From NCBI RefSeq assembly GCF_000196315.1, contig NC_014230.1, forward strand, positions 744,001 through 808,000: 64,000 bases of DNA, in the 5' to 3' direction. Shown here in pieces: positions 52,580 through 61,194 of this stretch; position 1 is the first letter of the stretch, and the number at the start of each line of letters is the position of its first letter. This DNA is from Croceibacter atlanticus HTCC2559. GTDB taxonomy: Bacteria > Bacteroidota > Bacteroidia > Flavobacteriales > Flavobacteriaceae. The notes under the pieces were generated by a model that had not been told where the DNA came from, searched no databases, and saw only the letters and a list, made by a program, of their open reading frames with translations. The position numbers and the translations under genes were made by a program.

Positions 52580-52675
52580 TTAGCCTCCATCAGCTTTAAA
52601 GCTACAACCTAAAAGGATTGCAGCTTTGCAGCTTCCTGAAGAGTTCAAAATAATTGTTTTTTGAAAAAACTTCAT
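52580..52675 (-). other. possible 31-aa peptide frame in the structured RNA
   Basis: ATG at 52675 to TAA at 52580 encodes MKFFQKTIILNSSGSCKAAI followed by LLGCSFKADGG. The peptide has two Cys and a GG end, but no ribosome-binding site is evident and its stop lies in an RNA stem. It may be an accident of the RNA sequence. Confidence 0.25.
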
Positions 52676-52820
52676 AGCACTTTGTTCATTTGCTTTTATA
52701 AAAGATGCTTTATTTTTAAAAAGGTTGCGTGTGTTGATATGTTAATTTTAAAAACATTGTCCTTAGCCAAAAGAGTTACTACCTTAGCGGCATAAGACAG
52801 AATTTAATAAAAGATTGAAA

Positions 52821-53834
52821 ATGAGCGATAAAAAAGAAAAAGAAGCAAAACTAAAAGCACTAAAGCTTACTTTAGATAAGATGGACAAGACTTATGGTAA
52901 AGGTACAGTCATGAAAATGAGTGATCAATCTGTGAGTGATGTTGAAGCAATTTCTACAGGTTCTTTAGGTTTAGATTTAGCTTTGGGAGTAGGTGGTTAC
53001 CCTAGAGGACGTATAGTTGAAATTTACGGTCCAGAATCTTCAGGTAAGACAACCTTAACCTTGCACGCCATAGCAGAAGCTCAAAAAGCGGGTGGCATAG
53101 CTGCTTTTATAGATGCAGAACACGCTTTTGACCGTTTTTATGCTGAAAAATTAGGAGTAGACTTAGAGAACTTAATTATATCTCAACCAGATAATGGTGA
53201 GCAGGCTCTAGAAATTACAGACAACTTAATTAGATCTGGCGCTATAGATATTATTGTAATTGACTCGGTTGCGGCACTTACACCTAAAAGTGAGATTGAA
53301 GGTGAAATGGGAGATTCTAAAATGGGTCTTCACGCAAGATTAATGTCTCAAGCATTAAGAAAGCTAACAGGATCTATAAGTAAAACCAAGTGTACCGTTA
53401 TCTTCATTAACCAATTGCGTGAAAAAATTGGAGTTATGTTTGGTAACCCAGAAACTACAACAGGTGGTAATGCACTTAAATTTTACTGTTCAGTTAGATT
53501 AGACATTCGTCGATCTACACAAATAAAAGACAGCAATAGCGAGGTGCAAGGTAATAAGACACGTGTAAAAGTTGTTAAAAACAAAGTAGCACCACCATTT
53601 AGAACTGCAGAGTTCGATATTATGTACGGTCAAGGAATTTCTAAGGTTGGTGAAATTATTGATATTGGTGTAGACTATGAAATTGTTAAAAAAGCAGGTT
53701 CCTGGTTTAGCTATGAAGACACAAAGCTAGGACAAGGTAGAGATGCTGTAAAAGCATTATTACTAGATAATCCAGAGTTAATGGAAGAGTTAGAAACCAA
53801 AATTAAAGCCGCCATAAAAGTGGCAAAAGAATAA
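52821..53834 (+). CDS. recA: recombinase RecA
   Basis: Strand-exchange ATPase of homologous recombination. The 337 residues start [15 protein letters not shown]; a TTG two codons earlier (52815) is less likely. Walker A is GPESSGKTT, Walker [23 protein letters not shown], loop L2 [22 protein letters not shown] and the C-terminal acidic tail is short. No LexA-type operator is visible upstream, so SOS control of the classic type cannot be read here. Monocistronic with a terminator behind. Confidence 0.96.
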   Translation: MSDKKEKEAKLKALKLTLDKMDKTYGKGTVMKMSDQSVSDVEAISTGSLGLDLALGVGGYPRGRIVEIYGPESSGKTTLTLHAIAEAQKAGGIAAFIDAEHAFDRFYAEKLGVDLENLIISQPDNGEQALEITDNLIRSGAIDIIVIDSVAALTPKSEIEGEMGDSKMGLHARLMSQALRKLTGSISKTKCTVIFINQLREKIGVMFGNPETTTGGNALKFYCSVRLDIRRSTQIKDSNSEVQGNKTRVKVVKNKVAPPFRTAEFDIMYGQGISKVGEIIDIGVDYEIVKKAGSWFSYEDTKLGQGRDAVKALLLDNPELMEELETKIKAAIKVAKE

Positions 53835-53837
53835 AAC

Positions 53838-53874
53838 AAAAAAAATCTCAAATTAATTTTTGAGATTTTTTTTT
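53838..53874 (+). terminator. terminator of recA
   Basis: AATCTCAAA and TTTGAGATT stem with a run of nine T after it. Confidence 0.8.
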
Positions 53875-53934
53875 GTCTCAAACGCAACCATTTATAAAAA
53901 ATTGCATCTTAATAAAAAACCCCATTTTAATAAG

Positions 53935-54345
53935 ATGAAAAAATTAATGCTTTTGCTACTTTTAGGTGTATGTATTACCGCTTGTAGCATTGATGATGAA
54001 GAAGACTTTGAGTTTGAGTTTGTTAACGTAGAGAGTGTAAACCTTCCAGATACACTTGTGTTTGGTAACACGTATCAATTTGAAGTTGTTTACAATCGCC
54101 CTACAGAATGCCATTTCTTTGCAGGATTTGACTATGCTAAAAATCAAAACACCAGAGAAGTTGCGGTGATTAATGCTTTTGAGCAAAACCAATCTTGTCC
54201 AGAGATGGAAAACTTGACTGGAACAACAGATTTAAATTTTATTGTAGAGCGAGACGATTTTTATATTTTCAAGTTCTATCAAGGAGAAGACAGTAATGGT
54301 GACGCACAGTTTTTAACCGTTGAAGTTCCTGTTGCAGAAAATTAA
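53935..54345 (+). CDS. small lipoprotein of unknown function
   Basis: A 136-residue lipoprotein starting MKKLMLLLLLGVCITACSID (lipobox Cys17); the frame opens upstream at 53860 but that part overlaps the recA terminator. The mature part is beta-rich and acidic at its N-terminus (DDEEDFEFEF). Two Cys (ECHFFAGFDYAKN, NQSCPEMENL) may form a disulfide. No family recognised. It precedes the ECF sigma factor by 15 bases and may be cotranscribed with it. Confidence 0.7.
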   Translation: MKKLMLLLLLGVCITACSIDDEEDFEFEFVNVESVNLPDTLVFGNTYQFEVVYNRPTECHFFAGFDYAKNQNTREVAVINAFEQNQSCPEMENLTGTTDLNFIVERDDFYIFKFYQGEDSNGDAQFLTVEVPVAEN

Positions 54346-54360
54346 TTAACAACAGAAAAT

Positions 54361-54900
54361 TTGAGTTTAGATCAACTCATTCTTAAATGCAAAAAGCAAG
54401 ACATAAAGGCACAAGGACAGCTGTATCAATTATTTGCAGATAAGCTGTTTAGTGTAAGCCTAAAGTATTCTCGTAATTATAGCGAAGCAGAAGACAATTT
54501 GCAAGATGCTTTTTTACAGATATTTAAGAAAATAGATCAATATAAAAATAAAGGTTCTTTTGAAGGTTGGTTAAAACGTATTGTAATAAACATAGCACTT
54601 CAAAAATATAGGAAGCAAACCTATTTTGAAATTGTAGACGAACAACAACTAGAAGAACCTAGTGTAGAAGTAGAAGAAAATGATATTAAGTTAGACTTTC
54701 TTTTAAAGTGCATACAACAATTACCAGACAGGTACAGGTTAGTATTTAACCTATATGTTTTAGATGGTTACGCACATAAAGATATTGCGGATTTGTTAAG
54801 CATCTCTGTAGGAACATCTAAATCTAACCTTGCAAGAGCAAGACATATATTAAAGGCAACTATAGAAGACGCCCAACCAAAAGGACAACAGTCTCTTTAA
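54361..54900 (+). CDS. ECF-type RNA polymerase sigma factor
   Basis: A 179-residue sigma-70 family regulator. Region 2 (about 20-90) has FSVSLKYSRNYSEAEDNLQDAFLQIF and GSFEGWLKRIVIN. Region 4 (about 118-170) has LPDRYRLVFNLYVLDGYAHKDIADLLSISVGTSKSNLARAR. The start is TTG at 54361. It is followed eight bases on by the gene for a membrane protein with an anti-sigma-like N-terminus, a normal arrangement for sigma/anti-sigma pairs in flavobacteria. Confidence 0.92.
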   Translation: MSLDQLILKCKKQDIKAQGQLYQLFADKLFSVSLKYSRNYSEAEDNLQDAFLQIFKKIDQYKNKGSFEGWLKRIVINIALQKYRKQTYFEIVDEQQLEEPSVEVEENDIKLDFLLKCIQQLPDRYRLVFNLYVLDGYAHKDIADLLSISVGTSKSNLARARHILKATIEDAQPKGQQSL

Positions 54901-54908
54901 AAAGACTA

Positions 54909-56405
54909 ATGAAAGAGGAAAAAAACATAGATAGATTATTTCAAGAAAAGTTTAAAGACTTTAACGCAAAACCTAGCGCTAAAGTTTGGGCTAATATTGA
55001 AAAGGAACTCAAAGAAGATAAGGAAAGAACGCCATTTATTATCCCATTATGGTATAAGATTGGAGGAATTGCAGCCGCATTAGTTTTGGTATTTTGGTTT
55101 TCCCAATCATTATTAACTACAGATACTACTAATACTATAGTTGATCAAGATGGTTTAGAAAACACTAAAGTTAAAACCCAAGTAGAAGATAAAGATACAG
55201 TTAACAACAATTCTAAATTAGACGTTGTTGAAAATACTAACAAGACACCTGAGCCTGAAACATCTTCAACCAATGAAATTGTTTCTTCAACTGGGCAAAA
55301 AACATCTAAAGAAATTAAATCAAATAAGAACACGTATAAATCTTCAGTTACTTTAAAAGAATCTATTTCTAATGTTAAAGGTGATATTAGAGTAGCTAAC
55401 AAGAGTAACGTAAATCAAAAACAGAATAATAATTTAGAGCCTTTAGACAAGCGTTTAAATTCTAATGAAAACAATAAGTTTCAGCAACCTAACTCTACTC
55501 AGAATACTACTGCAGTAACTTCTGAAGACAGTAGCACTAACTCCAACATTTCAAGTGAAAAAGAAAATAATGAGACTACTGAGGTTGCTGAAACTAACTT
55601 ACCATCGCTTTTAGAAGAAGCTGAAAAACAAAAGCAAGCAGAGACAGAAGATGAAGATGTAGTGGAAGCTACTACTTTTAAAAAATGGAATGCAAGCCCT
55701 TATGTTGCTCCTATTTATGCTAGTGGTTTTGGAAACGGTAGCACTATAGATCCTCAATTTTCAGATAATGAAACTAGTAGTGATGTTACTTTGGCATATG
55801 GTGTAAATGTATCTTATGCAGTTAACGAACGCTTAAAGATTCGTTCTGGTGTAACTAGAATGACACACAGTACCAACACAAATAATATTGCATTTAGTCC
55901 TTCGGGAAGAGAAACATCTCTACAAAACTTAAAACCAAACACTAATAGCGGTGTGTATGTACAAGTAGGAGATAGCGAAACCCTTACGCCAACCGCTACA
56001 TCTACCTTTACAGAAGACCAGCTTGTAGCAGATAGGACATCAGTATTTTTAGGAGACTTAAATCAACAATTAGGATTTATTGAAGTTCCTGTTGAGCTTG
56101 AATATGCTCTAATAAATAAGAGGTTTGGTGTTAACCTTATTGGTGGTGCCAGCACGTTGTTTTTAGAAGATAATAGTATTGCCGTTGTAAATAATGGTAA
56201 TAGAAATGAGATTGGTGAAGCTACAAATGTAAACAACGTGAGTTTTTCAACAAATCTTGGATTAGGAGTAAATTATAAAATTACAAGTAGCCTACAGTTT
56301 AATGTAGAGCCTACATTTAAATATCAAATAAATACGTTTAGCAACTCTAGTAATTTTAACCCTTATTATTTAGGTGTATATTCTGGGTTTAGCTTTAAGT
56401 TTTAA
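54909..56405 (+). CDS. anti-sigma-like membrane protein with C-terminal beta-barrel domain
   Basis: A 498-residue protein with three parts. Residues 1-45 (DRLFQEKFKDFNAKPSAKVWANIEKELKE) look like the cytoplasmic sigma-binding end. One TM helix (about 48-68, GGIAAALVLVFWF) follows. A long Ser/Thr/Asn-rich low-complexity linker (70-245) comes next. The last 250 residues have outer-membrane barrel features with alternating strands (NVSYAVNERLKIRSGVTRM, FIEVPVELEYAL) and a C-terminal FSFKF. One chain therefore seems to span from cytoplasm to outer membrane. Operonic with the sigma factor; regulation of it is inferred. Confidence 0.7.
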   Translation: MKEEKNIDRLFQEKFKDFNAKPSAKVWANIEKELKEDKERTPFIIPLWYKIGGIAAALVLVFWFSQSLLTTDTTNTIVDQDGLENTKVKTQVEDKDTVNNNSKLDVVENTNKTPEPETSSTNEIVSSTGQKTSKEIKSNKNTYKSSVTLKESISNVKGDIRVANKSNVNQKQNNNLEPLDKRLNSNENNKFQQPNSTQNTTAVTSEDSSTNSNISSEKENNETTEVAETNLPSLLEEAEKQKQAETEDEDVVEATTFKKWNASPYVAPIYASGFGNGSTIDPQFSDNETSSDVTLAYGVNVSYAVNERLKIRSGVTRMTHSTNTNNIAFSPSGRETSLQNLKPNTNSGVYVQVGDSETLTPTATSTFTEDQLVADRTSVFLGDLNQQLGFIEVPVELEYALINKRFGVNLIGGASTLFLEDNSIAVVNNGNRNEIGEATNVNNVSFSTNLGLGVNYKITSSLQFNVEPTFKYQINTFSNSSNFNPYYLGVYSGFSFKF

Positions 56406-56518
56406 AGTATAATGTTAGCGAGGTGGTTCTCCTAACATTTGTTTTAGGTTAATTTTTAGTTGGTTAGGTAGTTATTGCAAAACTCTATCTGATGAGATAG
56501 CTTACAGCAATGATGACG

Positions 56519-56546
56519 AAAATCCGTTCTTTTAAGAGCGGATTTT
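56519..56546. terminator. bidirectional terminator overlapping the end of plsC
   Basis: AAAATCCGTTCT, loop TTTA, AGAGCGGATTTT then TT. The plsC stop (56532-56534) lies in the loop. Confidence 0.75.
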
Positions 56547-57278
56547 TTGTGCTTTTAATTCATTTAATATTTCAGTTCTGCACGCAGATTTTAAATCTGC
56601 TCTATTAGCTTGCGATTTCCCTTTTGTATTAACAAACTTTAAAACTTTAGCTCTTGTTTTTCCTAAACTACCGCTAAAGAATGTATAAGAAAACCGAGCT
56701 TTATTATCATAAAATACAATAGGCACAATAGGTATTTGATGCTCTATTGCCAGCCTAAATGCACCATCTTTAAATACATCTAATACAACAGACTCATCAT
56801 CTGGAACACCACCTTCAGGAAAAATGCAAATACTTATTCCTGTATCTAAGCGTTTTTTAGCACTATCAAATACAGCTTTTCTGCTTGATGCATTATTGCG
56901 ATCTACCAAAATACAAGTACGTTTATAAAAGAAACCGAAAATTGGAATTTTAGCCAACTCTGCTTTACCTACAAAAACAAATGGATTTTTTATGGTGTGT
57001 AGCATTAGCATAATATCTATCATACTAGTGTGGTTTGCTATAAACATATAAGAATGTCCTGGTTTAGGTTTTTGCTCATACGTTCTTGAAGGAATAAAAC
57101 CCATACCATATAAAATAAGTTTACCCCAAAAACGCGCTAACTTAAAGAAGAAAGGATACCAGGATTTTTTTGAAATGCTTATTAATAAAATAGGGAACAT
57201 AATGACCAATGGTAAACCCATTAATAGGTAAAACCAAATGCGCCACAGAAGGATAAAAAAATTACGCACTAAAGACAT
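56532..57278 (-). CDS. plsC: 1-acyl-sn-glycerol-3-phosphate acyltransferase
   Basis: Membrane-associated acyltransferase of 248 residues in phosphatidic acid synthesis. An N-terminal TM region (about 8-35, LLWRIWFYLLMGLPLVIMFP) precedes the PlsC motifs: NHTSMID (the HxxxxD motif has His then Asp at +5 in this frame), KRTCILVDR, FPEGGVPDD, and VPIVPIVFYD. Length is normal. Divergent from trpS. It could also act on other lipids, such as ornithine lipids. Confidence 0.88.
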   Translation of the reverse strand: MSLVRNFFILLWRIWFYLLMGLPLVIMFPILLISISKKSWYPFFFKLARFWGKLILYGMGFIPSRTYEQKPKPGHSYMFIANHTSMIDIMLMLHTIKNPFVFVGKAELAKIPIFGFFYKRTCILVDRNNASSRKAVFDSAKKRLDTGISICIFPEGGVPDDESVVLDVFKDGAFRLAIEHQIPIVPIVFYDNKARFSYTFFSGSLGKTRAKVLKFVNTKGKSQANRADLKSACRTEILNELKAQKIRS

Positions 57279-57321
57279 CTTTCAAAAGTAGGGATTTGTA
57301 TGTCATATTTCTTAAAAAAAG

Positions 57322-57329
57322 TACCTTTG
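57322..57329 (+). promoter_or_regulatory. promoter -7 element of trpS
   Basis: TACCTTTG, 23 bases before the ATG at 57353; it excludes the earlier in-frame Met at 57296. Confidence 0.6.
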
Positions 57330-57352
57330 CTGTCAAATTTAAAGATAACAGA

Positions 57353-58321
57353 ATGTCTAGGATATTAACAGGCGTACAAAGTACTGGAACGCCACATTTG
57401 GGTAATTTATTAGGAGCTATTATACCGGCAATAGAAATGTCGAACGATCCTAAAAACGAATCATATCTATTTATAGCAGATTTACATTCGCTTACTCAAA
57501 TAAAAGATGCAGAAACATTACGCCAAAATACCTATGCCACCGCAGCTACTTGGTTAGCTTTTGGTCTTGATGTAAACAAGACTGTTTTTTATCGCCAAAG
57601 TGATATACCTCAAGTTACAGAGTTATCTTGGTATTTAAGCTGCTTTTATCCCTACCAACGCTTAACATTAGCACATTCATTTAAAGACAAAGCAGACCGT
57701 TTAGAAGATGTAAATGCAGGCTTGTTTACATATCCAATGTTAATGGCGGCAGATATATTAATTTATGATGCTGAAATTATTCCAGTAGGAAAAGACCAAC
57801 TGCAACATATAGAAATGACAAGAGATGTAGCTTCCAGATTTCACGCTAAATTAGGAGAAACCTTTGTGATGCCAGATGGCAAGATACAAGAGGAAACTAT
57901 GTATATTCCTGGTACAGATGGAGCTAAGATGAGTAAATCTAAAGGAAACATCATTAACTTATTTTTACCAGACAAGAAATTGCGTAAGCAAATAATGACA
58001 ATTGAAACAGATAGCACACCGCTTGAAGAACCTAAGGATACAGATACTTGTAATGTTTTTGCACTGTATAAATTATTAGGTACTAAAGAACAAGTAGAGC
58101 AGATGATGCAAAACTATGCTGGCGGAAACTATGGTTACGGTCACGCCAAACAAGCATTGTACGAACTTATTATTGAAAAATTTGCTGCCGAACGTGAGCG
58201 TTTTAATCATTATATGAATAATACAGATGAAATAGATGCTGCTTTAAAAATTGGACAAGAAAAGGCAACCAAAACCGCTAACGAGGTGTTGAAAAGAGTA
58301 AGAGAAAAATTGGGATATTAA
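57353..58321 (+). CDS. trpS: tryptophanyl-tRNA synthetase
   Basis: Charges tRNA-Trp. The 322-residue class I enzyme starts MSRILTGVQSTGTPHLGN, with the HIGH-type motif HLGN near residue 15 and KMSKSKGN further on. The family order is complete (VGKDQLQHIEMTRDVA, KKLRKQIM). The open frame to 57296 adds 19 residues that lie upstream of the promoter. It ends 13 bases from the convergent outer-membrane gene with no visible terminator. Confidence 0.95.
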   Translation: MSRILTGVQSTGTPHLGNLLGAIIPAIEMSNDPKNESYLFIADLHSLTQIKDAETLRQNTYATAATWLAFGLDVNKTVFYRQSDIPQVTELSWYLSCFYPYQRLTLAHSFKDKADRLEDVNAGLFTYPMLMAADILIYDAEIIPVGKDQLQHIEMTRDVASRFHAKLGETFVMPDGKIQEETMYIPGTDGAKMSKSKGNIINLFLPDKKLRKQIMTIETDSTPLEEPKDTDTCNVFALYKLLGTKEQVEQMMQNYAGGNYGYGHAKQALYELIIEKFAAERERFNHYMNNTDEIDAALKIGQEKATKTANEVLKRVREKLGY

Positions 58322-58334
58322 TTTATCTAAAATA

Positions 58335-58937
58335 CTAGAAGGTATAGCCAAGTCTTAAATGCAGATCTACTGCCACATCAGAATCATCTACGATAAATAT
58401 TCTGTTGCGGTCATTTTGATAAAATAGTTTTCGATAACCAATACCTATACCTGTTTCATAGGTAAAGTGTTTTCCTACTGTACGCTTAATTGCCCATTTC
58501 GGTATTATTTGAAGATCTGGAATAACTTCAATATTTTCAACATTACTAATGACAAATAAATTGGGGTGATAACTAATTTTAAGTGCTAGAAAGTTTGCTG
58601 TATTATTGGCTATCTTTTTTCCTTTTCTAAAACGTCTATTAAGGTTGTAATACCATCTTGGTTCTAAAGTTATAACAGGTGTTAAAAGAAATTTATCATT
58701 AGAGCCAATAAACTCTGCATTAAAAATATCTGCATCAAGACCTATTTCTGTACGTAAGGCAATGGTGTTTGTGAGTCTTGCTTCATTATGACCCCAAATA
58801 CCAAGAAAGCCAGTTTGTATCCCGTATAAAGATTTTTCAACACTTGCCTTTTGAGTGGACGTTTGTGCGTTTATATTATTAGTTATCGCTAAAAATATAA
58901 ATGCGTATAAAGCCTTTTTAATAGGTGATTGATGCAT
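58335..58937 (-). CDS. exported protein, probable outer-membrane barrel
   Basis: A 200-residue protein with signal peptide (MHQSPIKKALYAFIFLAITN, cleavage near NINAQ); I chose this Met over the longer frame at 58970, which would put 11 residues before the signal. The mature part has many alternating strands (NTIALRTEIGLDAD, FLLTPVITLEPRWYYNL, HFTYETGIGIGYRKLF) and ends in LHLRLGYTF, with terminal Phe as in outer-membrane proteins. Function unknown. It sits just downstream of dprA in the same direction. Confidence 0.65.
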   Translation of the reverse strand: MHQSPIKKALYAFIFLAITNNINAQTSTQKASVEKSLYGIQTGFLGIWGHNEARLTNTIALRTEIGLDADIFNAEFIGSNDKFLLTPVITLEPRWYYNLNRRFRKGKKIANNTANFLALKISYHPNLFVISNVENIEVIPDLQIIPKWAIKRTVGKHFTYETGIGIGYRKLFYQNDRNRIFIVDDSDVAVDLHLRLGYTF

Positions 58938-58977
58938 AGAAATAGTTATTAATTCTCTAAATCTAAACAATAAAAGT

Positions 58978-60078
58978 TTAAAACACTTCGAATAACTTAC
59001 CAGGTAACGGTCTTATAACACCTTTCATTTCCATAGTAAGCAATACAGAAGCAATTTTGTAACTAGGCATATTACAGCCTAAAGCAATAAGGTCTATGTG
59101 CTCTTTACCTTGTTCTTGTAAATACTTATAAATAGTTTTTTCTGTATCATCTAATTCTACAAACAAGCTTTTTTGAACTGTTTTTGGTTTTTCATTTATG
59201 TCCCAATTTAGCATATAAATTAAATCTGCTGCACTTGTTAGTACGTGTGCCTGCTGTTTTTTAATTAAGGTGTTACACCCAACACTTTGTGTGTCTTTAG
59301 GTCTTCCAGGAACTGCAAAAACCTCTCTGTCATAAGAGTTGGCAATATCTGCAGTAACTAAGGAACCACCTTTCTCAGCACTTTCTATAACAATTGTGGC
59401 TTCACTTAAGCCAGCAATAATACGATTACGCTTTAAAAAATTATTTCTGTCAAAAGTATCACTACTCCAAAAGTCTGTAATAAAACCACCATTATCTTCT
59501 ATCTGTGACACATACTTAGAGTGTACTTTAGGATAAATTTGGTTTAAACCATGAGCTAAACAACCTATGGTTTGCAATTGGTGTTTAACAGCAGCCTTTT
59601 GCGCAGTTATATCTACACCATAAGCAAAACCAGAAACTATTATTGGGTTTAATGGAGACAATGATTCAATAAACTCGTTACAAAAAGAGATGCCTTGTGT
59701 GGTAACTTTTCTAGTGCCAACAATACTTATTATATGCCTGTTATTTAAATTAATAGCGCCACGTTGAAATAGTAAAATAGGGCCATCTGTACATTGCTTT
59801 AAGCGCTCAGGATATTCAGAATCCATATAGCTCTGTGTAGTGATATTGTTAGCTTTTATAAATTCGAGTTCAGTTTCAGCAGCGTCAAATAAACTTACAT
59901 CAAACAATCCTTTTATGCGATGCTCTCCAATACCATCTATTTTTAATAAATTTTGACGTTTCTCCTTAAAAACACCTTCAACAGATCCTACAACAGCAAT
60001 TAATTTTTTTGCTGTGGTATCTCCAAGATTTGGCGCTTTCTGTAAGGCAAGAAGATGTAAAAGGCTATTGGTATTCAT
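58978..60078 (-). CDS. dprA: DNA-processing protein DprA
   Basis: Loads RecA onto incoming single strands during transformation. The 366 residues have an N-terminal helix-hairpin domain (about 1-65), the Rossmann-like DprA core (about 75-285) with IVGTRKVTTQGI, VSGFAYGVDITAQ and IESAEKGGSLVTADIA, and a C-terminal winged helix (about 300-365). Full length. Its presence suggests some competence ability but other competence genes are outside the window. Confidence 0.93.
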   Translation of the reverse strand: MNTNSLLHLLALQKAPNLGDTTAKKLIAVVGSVEGVFKEKRQNLLKIDGIGEHRIKGLFDVSLFDAAETELEFIKANNITTQSYMDSEYPERLKQCTDGPILLFQRGAINLNNRHIISIVGTRKVTTQGISFCNEFIESLSPLNPIIVSGFAYGVDITAQKAAVKHQLQTIGCLAHGLNQIYPKVHSKYVSQIEDNGGFITDFWSSDTFDRNNFLKRNRIIAGLSEATIVIESAEKGGSLVTADIANSYDREVFAVPGRPKDTQSVGCNTLIKKQQAHVLTSAADLIYMLNWDINEKPKTVQKSLFVELDDTEKTIYKYLQEQGKEHIDLIALGCNMPSYKIASVLLTMEMKGVIRPLPGKLFEVF

Positions 60079-60165
60079 GACAGTTGACTAAGTTACTGTA
60101 TTTTATCAATTTTTAAGCTGTTGATAAATTTTAAGATTTGTCTTCTACCACGCTATTTTTTCTGT

Positions 60166-60173
60166 TACTTTTG
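60166..60173 (+). promoter_or_regulatory. promoter -7 element abutting the HU/SPOR gene start
   Basis: TACTTTTG ends five bases before the ATG at 60179, predicting a leaderless transcript. Confidence 0.45.
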
Positions 60174-60178
60174 AAACA

Positions 60179-61132
60179 ATGACTATTTCTCAACACATAT
60201 CAGATTTACTATACCGATACGAGTGCGTAATTGTTCCAAACTTTGGAGCCTTTATTACTCAAACAGAATCGGCACGCGTTCACGAAACTACCAATGCATT
60301 TTATCCGCCAAGAAAGGTAGTATCGTTTAATGAACAACTTCGAAAATCTGATGGGTTGTTAGTTAACCATATTGCAACTACAGAGCATTCTAACTATTAT
60401 GCGGCATCTTCAAAAGTTGAAACTTTTGTTAGAGAATCAAAATTGGCATTAGATACAGAGAATACCTTTTCATTAGAAAATATAGGTACCTTTTCTAGAA
60501 CAGAAGAAGGAAAGTTATTATTTGACCCTTCTTACCATATAAACTACCTAGCATCATCTTTTGGTTTATCTTCTTTTACATCTTCTTCTGTAGTAAGGGA
60601 AACTGTACAAGAGCATTTAGAGCAAGACGAAATAGAGGTTGAGGAACAAGCTCCTGTAGTAGTTTTAGAAAAAACAAGAGAAACCAAACGTCCATACTTA
60701 AAGTATGCTGCCGTTGGCTTGTTGGCACTAGGTCTTTCTGGGTTTTTAGGTTTAAACTATTATAGCTCTCAAGTAAAAGCACATAACATTGCAGAACAAC
60801 AAAAAGCAGATGCTCAACTAGAACAACACATACAACAAGCAACGTTTGTTATAGATAACCCTTTACAGCCTGTTACTTTTAAGGTAGAAAAACCAAAAGG
60901 TAATTACCATATTATTGCTGGAGCATTTAGAGTTGAAGAAAATGCAGATAAAAAGGTAAGCCAATTAGAAGCTAAAGGCTTTAAAGCTAGACGTATTGGT
61001 AAAAACAAATATGGTTTACACCAAGTTGTATATAGTAGCCATTCAGATAGGCTAGAGGCTTTGCAGGCATTACGCAATGTAAAGCGTGACGAAAATGCAA
61101 GCGCTTGGTTGCTTGTACAGGACAAAGATTAA
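60179..61132 (+). CDS. CCDC81-type HU domain and SPOR domain protein
   Basis: A 317-residue membrane protein. The N-terminus (1-130) holds a prokaryotic CCDC81-like HU module (YRYECVIVPNFGAFITQ, SLENIGTFSRTEEGKLLFDP), cytoplasmic. One TM helix (about 177-197, YAAVGLLALGLSGFLGLNYY) leads to the periplasmic SPOR domain (about 242-316, YHIIAGAFRVEENADKKVS), which binds denuded septal peptidoglycan. This links a DNA-binding-like fold to the division septum. Known as a widespread Bacteroidota architecture; the role is unproven. Confidence 0.82.
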   Translation: MTISQHISDLLYRYECVIVPNFGAFITQTESARVHETTNAFYPPRKVVSFNEQLRKSDGLLVNHIATTEHSNYYAASSKVETFVRESKLALDTENTFSLENIGTFSRTEEGKLLFDPSYHINYLASSFGLSSFTSSSVVRETVQEHLEQDEIEVEEQAPVVVLEKTRETKRPYLKYAAVGLLALGLSGFLGLNYYSSQVKAHNIAEQQKADAQLEQHIQQATFVIDNPLQPVTFKVEKPKGNYHIIAGAFRVEENADKKVSQLEAKGFKARRIGKNKYGLHQVVYSSHSDRLEALQALRNVKRDENASAWLLVQDKD

Positions 61133-61170
61133 ATAAGCGTTAATTACTTTTATACTCCTCATTTCCATAG

Positions 61171-61178
61171 TACCTTTG
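61171..61178 (+). promoter_or_regulatory. promoter -7 element of the thioesterase gene
   Basis: TACCTTTG, 16 bases before the ATG. Confidence 0.6.
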
Positions 61179-61194
61179 CAAAAAAGAAAATGCT

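Larger units (their letters stand above)
52482..52675 (-). ncRNA. probable structured small RNA, divergent from recA
   Basis: Four consecutive inverted repeats fill this gene-free stretch. Read leftward they are: 52656-52670 (GTTTTTT/AAAAAAC); 52592-52633, a 42-base hairpin with a 10-bp core AAAGCTGCAA/TTGTAGCTTT; 52528-52585, arms GGCTAATGCGTTAC and GTAACGAATTAGCC with one mismatch plus an inner AT stem; and the terminator at 52482-52522. Spacers between the last three are only five or six bases. Such packing with a terminal rho-independent terminator is typical of a small RNA. No matching promoter of TAnnTTTG type is seen upstream. A 31-codon reading frame (52580-52675) overlaps it. The rest of the spacer to recA, 52676-52820, shows only a poor promoter (TACCTTAG near 52790). 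Confidence 0.5.

Noticed and set aside
52740-52820. SOS operator in front of recA
   Set aside because: No inverted repeat of a known LexA-box form is visible between the structured RNA and the recA start.
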